Positions 25,850 to 33,890 of a stretch of DNA of 64,000 nucleotides are shown here, piece after piece. The DNA is from Bacteroidales bacterium (GTDB taxonomy: Bacteria; Bacteroidota; Bacteroidia; Bacteroidales; F082). The DNA lies in contig JANJUV010000015.1 in the NCBI GenBank assembly GCA_024710405.1, positions 17,792 through 81,791 on the forward strand, in the 5' to 3' direction. Both the position numbers and the translations under genes were made by a program. Every line of letters starts with the position of its first letter. The first letter of the stretch is position 1. The notes beneath the pieces are model-generated. The model made no database searches. It saw only the letters and a list, made by a program, of their open reading frames with translations, and was not told where the DNA came from.

Positions 25850-26989
25850 ATGAAAATTCCTTTCAACAAACCCTGGTTTGCAGGGCACGAAATACAACAT
25901 ATCGTTAATGCTGCCTATTCCGGACATATATCCGGAAACGGGCCCTATACACGCAAGTGCCACAGTTTGTTTGAGGAGCGCTATGGGATAAAGAAGTGTT
26001 TTCTGACCACTTCATGTACTGATGCATTTGAAATGGCATGTCTGCTCATCGGCTTCAAACCGGGTGATGAGGTGATTATGCCCAGTTTTACTTTTGTTTC
26101 CACGGCCAATCCGTTTCTGCTTCGGGGCGCCTCCATCAGGTTTGCCGATTCCACTGCCGCTCACCCGAACATTGATGTGGATGCTATGGAAGCCCTGATT
26201 ACGCCTGCAACAAAAGCCATAGTAGTGGTGCATTATGCAGGAGTGGCCGTTGACATGGATGCGGTAATGCATCTGGCGGCAAAGCATGAACTTGTAGTCA
26301 TTGAGGATGCCGCTCATGCCATAGAATCGACGTATAAAGGAAAACCGCTCGGAAGTATCGGGCATTTCGGCATGTTTTCGTTTCACGAAACCAAAAACAT
26401 CAGTACCGGGGAAGGAGGAATGCTCGCCATAAACGATCCGAAATACATCCGCAGGGCTGAAATCATCTGGGAGAAAGGGACCGACAGGGCAGCATTTTTC
26501 CGTGGGGAAACCGACAAATACGGTTGGGTAGATATCGGGTCTTCATTTCTGCCTTCAGATATAACAGCCGGAGTGCTATACGGGCAGATGCAGCAGGCAG
26601 ATGAAATACAAAAAAAGCGCATCGAGATCTGGAACCGCTACTATCACAACCTGAAACCGCTTGCCGATCAGGGTTTTTTTGAACTGCCCCGCATACCTGA
26701 TTATGCTGTGAATAATGGCCACATGTTTTATCTGCTGATGCCTGATGAGCAGGGACGCAATGAGATGATAGACTATTTGAATGCCAACATGGTGCAGTCT
26801 GTTTTTCATTATCTGCCGCTGCACAGAAGCAAGTTTTTTACCCCTTTGCATGATGGCAGGGCTTTACCGAACGCTGACAGATTTGCTGCAACACTGCTCA
26901 GGCTGCCTTTCTTTTATGAACTGCCGCTCACGATTGTGGATATGATCTGTGAGAGAATCGGAAGGTTTTGTGCTGCAAAAAATAGCTAG
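25850..26989 (+). CDS. wecE: dTDP-4-amino-4,6-dideoxygalactose transaminase
   Basis: A 379-aa DegT/DnrJ aminotransferase. It resembles E. coli WecE/RffA closely along its length: IPFNKPWFAG start, EVIMPSFTFVSTAN, VPVHYAGVA-type IVVVHYAGVAVDMD, and SFHETKN with the PLP lysine Lys182. It transfers an amino group from glutamate to dTDP-4-keto-6-deoxyglucose, giving dTDP-Fuc4N for surface polysaccharide. The precursor enzyme RfbB is encoded about 6 kb downstream. A divergent FAAL gene lies upstream. Confidence 0.88.
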   Translation: MKIPFNKPWFAGHEIQHIVNAAYSGHISGNGPYTRKCHSLFEERYGIKKCFLTTSCTDAFEMACLLIGFKPGDEVIMPSFTFVSTANPFLLRGASIRFADSTAAHPNIDVDAMEALITPATKAIVVVHYAGVAVDMDAVMHLAAKHELVVIEDAAHAIESTYKGKPLGSIGHFGMFSFHETKNISTGEGGMLAINDPKYIRRAEIIWEKGTDRAAFFRGETDKYGWVDIGSSFLPSDITAGVLYGQMQQADEIQKKRIEIWNRYYHNLKPLADQGFFELPRIPDYAVNNGHMFYLLMPDEQGRNEMIDYLNANMVQSVFHYLPLHRSKFFTPLHDGRALPNADRFAATLLRLPFFYELPLTIVDMICERIGRFCAAKNS

Positions 26990-27019
26990 AATCAGCTTTT
27001 TAACGAAGCAGGCCTAATG

Positions 27020-28255
27020 TCAGATAAACAGGTTGTTCCGTAAGTAGCCCATAATTTTTTCAGTGGCTCCTGTCTGAGCGGAAACATAATTTTTACAAAC
27101 AGATGAGCATGTTTTACGATACGTTTCATCGCGCATCAGTTTTTTCGCTGTATGAATCAATTCCGTCTCATTGTGCACCGCAAAAGCCCCTCCAAGCCTG
27201 ATCAAATCAACAGCTTCTGAAAATTTTTGGTATTTCGGTCCGAAAATAACCGGACATCCAAAAGTCACGGGTTCCTGTATGTTGTGGATGGATTGTCCAA
27301 AGCCGCCGCCGATATAAACAAAGGCGGCATATTGGTACAGTTGGGATAATATTCCTATGCTGTCAATTATCAGGACTTTGCATGGCTGTTCGGGATCGAA
27401 GCGGCTGTAGAACTGATGTTGTACAGGTATTGATCTGGACAATTCTGATAAATGTGCTGCACCAACATCATGCGGTGCAAGAATCATTGCCCAGTTTTCG
27501 GTGAGTTCGATAAGCAGAGACGAGAGTAACTGCTCATCGGGCGGCCAGGTGCTTCCTGCGATGATGAGTTTTCGGTTTCCCTTAAACTGAACAATATCAG
27601 GAAAATGACGGGCGGTCGTGGCCAGCTTCGCTACTCTGTCAAAACGTGTATCGCCTGTCTCAGTTGCCTGAGTGATGCCATTGTTGTGCAGCAGTTGTGT
27701 TGATTCTTTATCCTGAACAAAAAAATGAGTTACCCTTCCAAGTTGCTTCCTGAACCAGAAACCGTAGAAACTGAAAAAGTGCTGAGATGGTCTGAACCGG
27801 GCCGAAATGAAGTACAAGGGTATTCCCTCGTCGTGCAGCACTTTTATATAGTTGAACCAAAATTCATATTTGATAAAAAAGGCTGCTTTTGGCCTGAACT
27901 GCTGAACAAAAGCACGTGCATGGGCAGGGGTGTCGGCAGGAAGGTAGGCTACACAATCGGCGTGTTCATAGTTTTTACGGACTTCAAAACCCGAAGGAGA
28001 GAAGAAAGTCAATAAAACCTGATATTCGGGATGTTGTTGTTTGACGGCTTCGATCAGCGGACGGCCTTGTTCAAATTCGCCCAGTGATGAAGCATGAAAC
28101 CACAGCCAGTTATCCGATCTGTTTGCCGCCTGACGCAAATAGCCGGCCTGATTTTGTCGGCCCGAAACCCATTGTGCCGCCTTGGGATTGAACCTTGCCG
28201 ACAACATAGCTCCCAGGCCATACAATCGGATGAACAGGTTATAAATCAGTCGCAT
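27020..28255 (-). CDS. waaA: 3-deoxy-D-manno-octulosonic acid (Kdo) transferase
   Basis: A 411-aa GT-B glycosyltransferase that adds Kdo to lipid IVA. It has an N-terminal membrane-anchor helix (residues 1-20). The acceptor-domain motif SSLGEFEQGRPLIEA contains the catalytic Glu60, followed by PADTPAHARAFVQQFRPKAA and ISARFRPSQHFF. The donor domain includes IIAGSTWPPDEQ, YIGGGFGQSIHNIQEPVTFG and IFGPKY. It is 5 nt downstream of the beta-barrel gene and probably co-transcribed. Confidence 0.94.
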   Translation of the reverse strand: MRLIYNLFIRLYGLGAMLSARFNPKAAQWVSGRQNQAGYLRQAANRSDNWLWFHASSLGEFEQGRPLIEAVKQQHPEYQVLLTFFSPSGFEVRKNYEHADCVAYLPADTPAHARAFVQQFRPKAAFFIKYEFWFNYIKVLHDEGIPLYFISARFRPSQHFFSFYGFWFRKQLGRVTHFFVQDKESTQLLHNNGITQATETGDTRFDRVAKLATTARHFPDIVQFKGNRKLIIAGSTWPPDEQLLSSLLIELTENWAMILAPHDVGAAHLSELSRSIPVQHQFYSRFDPEQPCKVLIIDSIGILSQLYQYAAFVYIGGGFGQSIHNIQEPVTFGCPVIFGPKYQKFSEAVDLIRLGGAFAVHNETELIHTAKKLMRDETYRKTCSSVCKNYVSAQTGATEKIMGYLRNNLFI

Positions 28256-28260
28256 GAATA

Positions 28261-29019
28261 TCAGTAATAATAAAATTTCTGCGGACTTCGCTGATAGGTG
28301 GGTATATACCAGTTCAGTCTGATGCCGAAATACGTATCGCTGTAGCGGTTGTTATCCTTTGCCCTGATGCTGAAATCATAGTCGCGAAGGCTTTTCGTCC
28401 GGGCATGTACGACTTCGAACGCAGCACTGAAATTGAGGATTCTTGAATTGCTCATAATCATGTACCCTGCCTCGGCACCCAATGCTAAACCACCGCGGAG
28501 TTTATCGTAACCTTTTGCGTAATCACCCTGAAGCTGAGGGGCAGACCCAAACTGTGTTTCAATGCGGATGTGGTGGGCGAGATAACCGATGCTGGCCATC
28601 ACGATAAAGCCAGAGTTGGGATTGGGTCCAAAGGCCGGAAAAAGTTTTCCGGTGGTATATCTGAGGTGAAACCCACGTTCGAACAGAGCCAGACTGGTAT
28701 TTAGGCCGTCGCCGTCAATAACCTCACCTTCACTCGTGCTGATCATTGACAACAGTTCGGCCCTGTTCTTCACCTGATCACCGAAAAGGTAACTGCCGGC
28801 TATGCCATTGATCCAGTTTTTGTCCGACTTATACATAATGCCGCCGCCAATTGTAGAATTAACGCCAAAATATTGAGTCAAATCTCCGGATGGAAACTGT
28901 AAAGAATAGGCAGCATGAAACATAAATGTGGACACGGTGCTGTCCGAAATGCTCCGCTGAGCCTGAAGTTGCTGCACAAAAGCTACAATAAACAGAAGCA
29001 GAAACCTTTTAACTGACAT
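28261..29019 (-). CDS. Outer-membrane beta-barrel protein, function unknown
   Basis: A 252-aa protein with a signal peptide (cleavage after LQA, about residue 20). The rest alternates hydrophobic and polar residues with repeated Gly-aromatic strands (MFHAAYSLQFPSGDLTQYFG, GGGIMYKSDKNWINGIAGSY) and ends in an aromatic tail (FYYY), as outer-membrane barrels do. It is in the same operon as waaA, which suggests an envelope role. I cannot name the family. Confidence 0.7.
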   Translation of the reverse strand: MSVKRFLLLFIVAFVQQLQAQRSISDSTVSTFMFHAAYSLQFPSGDLTQYFGVNSTIGGGIMYKSDKNWINGIAGSYLFGDQVKNRAELLSMISTSEGEVIDGDGLNTSLALFERGFHLRYTTGKLFPAFGPNPNSGFIVMASIGYLAHHIRIETQFGSAPQLQGDYAKGYDKLRGGLALGAEAGYMIMSNSRILNFSAAFEVVHARTKSLRDYDFSIRAKDNNRYSDTYFGIRLNWYIPTYQRSPQKFYYY

Positions 29020-29035
29020 AGCGGTTCGTTTGCTG

Positions 29036-29043
29036 CAAAGGTA
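29036..29043 (-). promoter_or_regulatory. TACCTTTG -7 box for the barrel-waaA operon
   Basis: The minus-strand TACCTTTG lies 16 nt upstream of the ATG at 29019. Confidence 0.65.
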
Positions 29044-29140
29044 AACAGTCTGCCAATATACCTGTAGTTATATTCTGAAAATTCAGATGAAGCCAGCGCT
29101 TATTTGATTGTAGAATTTGATATTGTGAAATTATTATCAA

Positions 29141-29148
29141 TACTTTTG
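29141..29148 (+). promoter_or_regulatory. TACTTTTG -7 box for wbpE
   Basis: TACTTTTG lies 23 nt upstream of the first ATG at 29172. Confidence 0.65.
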
Positions 29149-29171
29149 CGGCAAATTTTATAAATCCATTA

Positions 29172-30308
29172 ATGATGAAGCAAGTCCCCATGGTTGACCT
29201 CGTCGGCCAATACAAAAAGATTAAACCCGAAGTTGACAGCGCGATTTCCGAGATTCTTTCCAATGCCAGTTTTATCAACGGACCGGCTGTGAAGCAGTTT
29301 CAGACAAGTCTCGAGAAATATCTTGGCATCAAACATGTGATTCCTTGTGCCAACGGTACTGATGCGCTTCAGGTAGCCATGATGGCGCTGAACCTTCAGC
29401 CGGGCGACGAAGTCATAACAACATCTTTCACTTTCATTGCAACGGCCGAAGTGATTGCTTTGCTCAGGCTCACTCCGGTACTGGTGGATGTTGATCCCGA
29501 GACCTTCAATATCGATCCGGAGGCCATTGAAAGAGCCATTACGCCGCGGACAAAAGCAATTGTGCCAGTGCATCTTTTTGGTCAGAGTGCCGACATGGAT
29601 GCCATTATGGAAATAGCCGGCAAACACAATCTTTTTGTTATTGAGGACAATGCCCAGGCCATTGGTGCTGATTACACCTCAAAGGACGGAAGTGTGCGCA
29701 AAGCAGGAACTATTGGCCATATCGGCTGCACGAGCTTTTTCCCCTCGAAAAACCTGGGTTGTTATGGTGACGGCGGGGCGATATTCACCAACGATGACGA
29801 GCTCGCTGCCCAGTTAAGGGTAGTAGTCAACCACGGAATGGCGGTTAGGTATTATCACGACTATGTAGGTGTGAATTCAAGACTCGACAGCATTCAGGCT
29901 GCTATACTTGATATAAAACTCAGACACCTGGATGAGTATGCTGAAGCACGCAGATATGCTGCCAATTTCTACAATAGGGAGTTTGCCAAAAGCGACAAAC
30001 TGAAAACGCCTGTTACGGCTCCGTTCACCACACATGTATTCCACCAATATACTCTGGTAACGCACTGCATCAACCGGCAGAAACTCATGGATCACCTCCA
30101 GTCGAAAGGCATCTCGAGTGCCATATATTATCCGGTGCCGCTGCACCTGCAAAAGGCCTACATCGATCCCCGCTATAAAAGAGGCGATTTTCCGGTTACG
30201 GAAAACCTCAGTAAGACAGTTATTTCGCTGCCCATCCACACCGAGTTTGACGATGAAACCCTTGAATACGTAGCTTCCTCGGTGCTTGAATTTGTGCAGA
30301 ATCAATAA
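29172..30308 (+). CDS. wbpE: WbpE-like UDP-sugar aminotransferase (DegT family)
   Basis: A 378-aa PLP aminotransferase. The PLP lysine is Lys193 in FFPSKNLG; CANGTDALQVAM and VPVHLFGQSADMD are family motifs. The close match to WbpE/WlaG-type enzymes plus the following WbpD-like acetyltransferase suggests it aminates UDP-3-keto-GlcNAcA at C3. WbpA and WbpB, which make that substrate, are not in the window. A second ATG follows the first directly. The gene ends in its own terminator (30369-30401). Confidence 0.8.
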   Translation: MMKQVPMVDLVGQYKKIKPEVDSAISEILSNASFINGPAVKQFQTSLEKYLGIKHVIPCANGTDALQVAMMALNLQPGDEVITTSFTFIATAEVIALLRLTPVLVDVDPETFNIDPEAIERAITPRTKAIVPVHLFGQSADMDAIMEIAGKHNLFVIEDNAQAIGADYTSKDGSVRKAGTIGHIGCTSFFPSKNLGCYGDGGAIFTNDDELAAQLRVVVNHGMAVRYYHDYVGVNSRLDSIQAAILDIKLRHLDEYAEARRYAANFYNREFAKSDKLKTPVTAPFTTHVFHQYTLVTHCINRQKLMDHLQSKGISSAIYYPVPLHLQKAYIDPRYKRGDFPVTENLSKTVISLPIHTEFDDETLEYVASSVLEFVQNQ

Positions 30309-30368
30309 TCAGCCTTGGGAATTTATCCGGAAAGTCAAATGTTTTTCGGATATAATATATTGATAATC

Positions 30369-30401
30369 AACCCGGATATGACCTTATGCCGGGTTTTTTT
30401 T
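30369..30401 (+). terminator. Intrinsic terminator after wbpE
   Basis: AACCCGG (30369-30375) pairs with CCGGGTT (30389-30395), followed by a run of T. It separates wbpE from wbpD, so the latter needs its own promoter or readthrough. Confidence 0.85.
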
Positions 30402-30497
30402 GTGTATTTTCAAAATGATTTTCAGCATATAAAAACCTGCTGACGAATAAATCAGTATTTTGCAGCCTGAATAGTGAACCGGAATAATATAAAAATA

Positions 30498-31082
30498 ATG
30501 AGCGAGGACATAAATTATTTTGCGCACGAAACCGCTGTTGTTGACGAAGGCTGTCAGATCGGCGAAGGAACGAAAATCTGGCATTTCAGCCATATTATGA
30601 GCAACTGTATTATTGGCGAACGCTGCAACATCGGACAAAATGTGGTAGTTTCGCCAGGTGTGGTGCTGGGTAAGAATTGTAAGGTTCAGAATAATGTGAG
30701 CATCTACACAGGTGTTATTTGTGAAGACGATGTTTTTCTTGGACCGTCAATGGTGTTTACCAATGTGATCAATCCACGGAGCGGCGTGAACCGAAGGGGT
30801 GAATATATGCGCACTGTTGTGAGGAAAGGCGCCAGCATCGGAGCCAATGCTACAATTGTCTGCGGACACGACATTGGCGAATTTGCATTCATCGGAGCCG
30901 GTGCGGTGGTCACTAAGGAAGTACCGGCTTATGCACTTGTGGTCGGAAACCCGGCCCGACAAACAGGCTGGATGAGTGAATTCGGTCACAGACTGCGTTT
31001 TGGCGATGACAACAAAGCCATGTGCCCTGAAAGTGGCGAAACATATATCCTCGAAAACAACAGGGTTAGGAAACTGGTTTAA
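30498..31082 (+). CDS. wbpD: WbpD-like UDP-amino-sugar N-acetyltransferase
   Basis: A 194-aa left-handed beta-helix (hexapeptide) acetyltransferase. Hexad repeats run from about residue 10 to 150 ([58 protein letters not shown]). [17 protein letters not shown] and [13 protein letters not shown] match the WbpD/WlbB family, which acetylates the C3 amino group of UDP-GlcNAc3NA. Start chosen at MSEDINYF, because the in-frame ATG upstream lies close to a near-match -7 box. The product would be UDP-2,3-diacetamido-glucuronate for O-antigen or capsule. Confidence 0.85.
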   Translation: MSEDINYFAHETAVVDEGCQIGEGTKIWHFSHIMSNCIIGERCNIGQNVVVSPGVVLGKNCKVQNNVSIYTGVICEDDVFLGPSMVFTNVINPRSGVNRRGEYMRTVVRKGASIGANATIVCGHDIGEFAFIGAGAVVTKEVPAYALVVGNPARQTGWMSEFGHRLRFGDDNKAMCPESGETYILENNRVRKLV

Positions 31083-31231
31083 TTACTCATGGAAACAGCT
31101 ACTTATTGGTTCTGTTTCCATTGAACAGATTATTTCTGAGATAGTTTTGTGTCAGGGAAACGACTTTTTATTCATTTGAAAATAAAAGAAAGCATATTTT
31201 GGAAATTTGTATGTTTTACTACTTAATTCCC

Positions 31232-31239
31232 TATTTTTG
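31232..31239 (+). promoter_or_regulatory. TATTTTTG -7 box for galE
   Basis: TATTTTTG lies 17 nt upstream of the ATG at 31257. Confidence 0.65.
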
Positions 31240-31256
31240 AACATCAAAACAGCATT

Positions 31257-32276
31257 ATGAAAATACTGGTCACAGGTGGTACCGGCTACATTGGCTCACA
31301 CACCGTTGTTGAATTGCAGCAACAAGGATTCACCACAGTTATCGTTGATAATCTTTCTAACTCACAAGCAGGCGTAATTGATTCCATTGAAGCCATCACC
31401 GGCATCAGGCCGGTGTTTGAACAATTCGATCTGGTTGACCGTGAGCGCACTGCAGATTTTTTTAGCCGTCATGCCGACCTGAAGGGTATCATTCATTTTG
31501 CTGCCTACAAAGCCGTTGGCGAATCGGTCGAAAAGCCTCTGATGTATTACCGCAACAATCTGGTATCGTTGATGAACATACTTGAAGGCATGATGCTGAA
31601 CAACATTCCCAACCTTGTGTTTTCGAGTTCCTGCACGGTGTATGGTCAACCCGATGAGTTGCCTGTTTCGGAACTGGCCCCTATAAAGAAGGCCGAATCA
31701 CCATATGGCAACACAAAACAGATTTCCGAAGAAGTTATTTCCGACACCATTCGTTCATCAAAGCTGAATGCCATCGCATTGAGGTATTTCAATCCTATTG
31801 GTGCACACGACTCAGCTCTGATCGGCGAGTTGCCACTTGGCGTACCAAATAACCTGGTGCCTTTTATCACACAGACCGCCATCGGACTCAGGCAGCAACT
31901 GAGTGTTTTTGGCGATGATTATAACACGCCCGACGGTACTGCGATCAGGGATTATATCCATGTGGTTGATCTCGCACAGGCGCATGTTGTTGCCATAAAG
32001 CGTATGATCGGACAGCAAATGAAGAAACCCTTCGAGGTATTCAACCTGGGTACCGGTAACGGATACTCGGTGTTGGAGGTTATCCGTTCGTTCGAAAGGG
32101 TTTCGGGCGAGAAACTCAATTACCGCATCGTTGGTCGCAGAGCTGGGGATGTGGAACAGGTTTGGGCCAACCCGGCTTTTTCAAACAATGAACTGGGATG
32201 GAAAGCCTTAAAATCACTCGATGAAATGACAGCATCGGCCTGGAAATGGGAAAAGGCTTACAGGAGCCGTCAATGA
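31257..32276 (+). CDS. galE: UDP-glucose 4-epimerase
   Basis: A 339-aa extended SDR enzyme. The NAD-binding motif is GGTGYIGSH at the N-terminus; the catalytic Ser/Thr lies in SSSCTVYG and the YxxxK motif in SPYGNTK; IALRYFNPIGAH and GDGT-type DYNTPDGTAIRDYIHV are characteristic of GalE. It interconverts UDP-glucose and UDP-galactose for glycan synthesis. It is followed by rfbB after a 59-nt gap, so they are probably co-transcribed. Confidence 0.95.
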   Translation: MKILVTGGTGYIGSHTVVELQQQGFTTVIVDNLSNSQAGVIDSIEAITGIRPVFEQFDLVDRERTADFFSRHADLKGIIHFAAYKAVGESVEKPLMYYRNNLVSLMNILEGMMLNNIPNLVFSSSCTVYGQPDELPVSELAPIKKAESPYGNTKQISEEVISDTIRSSKLNAIALRYFNPIGAHDSALIGELPLGVPNNLVPFITQTAIGLRQQLSVFGDDYNTPDGTAIRDYIHVVDLAQAHVVAIKRMIGQQMKKPFEVFNLGTGNGYSVLEVIRSFERVSGEKLNYRIVGRRAGDVEQVWANPAFSNNELGWKALKSLDEMTASAWKWEKAYRSRQ

Positions 32277-32335
32277 GCATAAATAGCGTTCATGGAATTG
32301 TTGCAAACCAAGATATCCAGTTAAAACACAAAATT

Positions 32336-33388
32336 ATGAGAAGAATTTTAATCACAGGAGGCGCAGGATTTATAGGCTCGCATGTTGTTCGGCTTTTTGT
32401 AAACAAGTATCCGCAACACGATATCTATAACCTCGATAAACTAACCTACGCCGGAAACCTGGCCAACCTCAGAGATGTTGAAAACCTGCCCAATTATCAT
32501 TTTCTGAAAGCCGACATTGTTGATGGAGAACATATCATGGAACTGTTCAAAAAATACCAGTTCGACAGTGTTATTCACCTTGCTGCCGAGTCGCATGTGG
32601 ATCGTTCCATTGCCAACCCCATGGAGTTTATCATGACCAATATTGTTGGAACTGTAAACTTGCTGAATGCTGCCCGTCATTATTGGCAGAATGATTTTGA
32701 AGGCAAGAGGTTTTATCATATTTCAACTGATGAAGTGTATGGCTCACTGGGCGATACAGGCATGTTTACCGAAACAACTCCCTACGACCCGCACAGCCCC
32801 TATTCGGCTTCAAAAGCAAGCAGCGATCACCTTGTTCGGGCTTATCACGACACATTCAACCTGCCCGTGGTAATTTCGAATTGCTCGAACAACTATGGTC
32901 CGAATCAATTCCCCGAAAAACTGATACCTTTATTCATCAATAATATACGTCATAAAAAACCACTGCCGGTATATGGAAAAGGCGAAAACGTCCGCGACTG
33001 GCTCTATGTGGTGGATCATGCACGTGCCATTGATGTGATATTCCACAAAGGCCACGACGGCGAAACATACAACATAGGTGGTCACAACGAATGGAAAAAT
33101 ATTGACCTGATAAAACTCATGTGTGCTGTTATGGATGAAAAACTGGGAAATGCCGCGGGAACATCCGAAAGTCTGATTACATATGTGAAAGACAGGGCCG
33201 GACACGACCTCAGATATGCCATCGATTCCTCAAAACTGCAACGCGAACTCGGTTGGGTTCCTTCACTTCAATTTGAAGAGGGAATCAGACTCACCGTTGA
33301 TTGGTACCTGAACAATCAAGACTGGCTCGATGAAGTTACTTCCGGGACATATCAGCAGTATTACGACCGAATGTACAAAAACAGATAA
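32336..33388 (+). CDS. rfbB: dTDP-glucose 4,6-dehydratase
   Basis: A 350-aa extended SDR enzyme. TGGAGFIGSH is the NAD-binding loop, HLAAESHVDRSI and HISTDEVYGSLG hold the catalytic Thr-Asp-Glu, and SPYSASKASSDHL holds the YxxxK motif. It makes dTDP-4-keto-6-deoxyglucose, the substrate for rhamnose synthesis and for WecE. The other rhamnose genes (rfbA, C, D) are not present, so here the product most plausibly feeds WecE. Start set at MRRILITGG; a longer frame begins inside galE. Confidence 0.95.
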   Translation: MRRILITGGAGFIGSHVVRLFVNKYPQHDIYNLDKLTYAGNLANLRDVENLPNYHFLKADIVDGEHIMELFKKYQFDSVIHLAAESHVDRSIANPMEFIMTNIVGTVNLLNAARHYWQNDFEGKRFYHISTDEVYGSLGDTGMFTETTPYDPHSPYSASKASSDHLVRAYHDTFNLPVVISNCSNNYGPNQFPEKLIPLFINNIRHKKPLPVYGKGENVRDWLYVVDHARAIDVIFHKGHDGETYNIGGHNEWKNIDLIKLMCAVMDEKLGNAAGTSESLITYVKDRAGHDLRYAIDSSKLQRELGWVPSLQFEEGIRLTVDWYLNNQDWLDEVTSGTYQQYYDRMYKNR

Positions 33389-33536
33389 GACGTAAAGACG
33401 GATAATCAGATTGATTGTCAATACAATAACGTTGCAGATCAATCTCTTGTACTTTTTTGCTTGCAGACTTGCACAATTCAAAAAAATGATCGTACTTTGC
33501 ACTCCCTTTTTAACAGGGCTTTAAAAACTTATTATC

Positions 33537-33779
33537 ATGTCGAAGATTTGCCAGATCACAGGAAAAAAGGTAATTACAGGGAACAATGTTTCGCACTCGA
33601 ACCGCAAAACCCGCAGGACGTTTGAGCCTAACCTTCAGGTAAAACGTTTTTTCGTTCCGGAAATGGATCAGTGGATCACCCTTAAGGTATCTGCAGCAGG
33701 CCTGCGCACTATTAACAAGGTAGGTATATACAATGCCATCCAAAAGGCTGCTGATCAGGGTTTTCTCTTTAAGAGCTAA
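33537..33779 (+). CDS. rpmB: 50S ribosomal protein L28
   Basis: An 80-aa basic ribosomal protein. [21 protein letters not shown] is the canonical L28 start, followed by [18 protein letters not shown] and a C-terminal [16 protein letters not shown]. It lacks the CxxC pairs of the zinc form. A near-match -7 box lies about 35 nt upstream and a strong terminator follows directly, so it is a single-gene unit here, without rpmG, which often follows it in this phylum. Confidence 0.96.
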   Translation: MSKICQITGKKVITGNNVSHSNRKTRRTFEPNLQVKRFFVPEMDQWITLKVSAAGLRTINKVGIYNAIQKAADQGFLFKS

Positions 33780-33802
33780 AAAATATTTGTAAGAAATACC
33801 GG

Positions 33803-33836
33803 AAAGCTGCTGTTGACCACAGCGGCTTTTTTTGTT
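33803..33836 (+). terminator. Intrinsic terminator after rpmB
   Basis: AAAGCTGCTGT pairs with ACAGCGGCTTT (one mismatch position) around a short loop, followed by a T-run. Confidence 0.85.
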
Positions 33837-33890
33837 GCTTTGCCTTTATAATATGATAAAATAAAACACATTCCTTCGAGTTATTGACAT

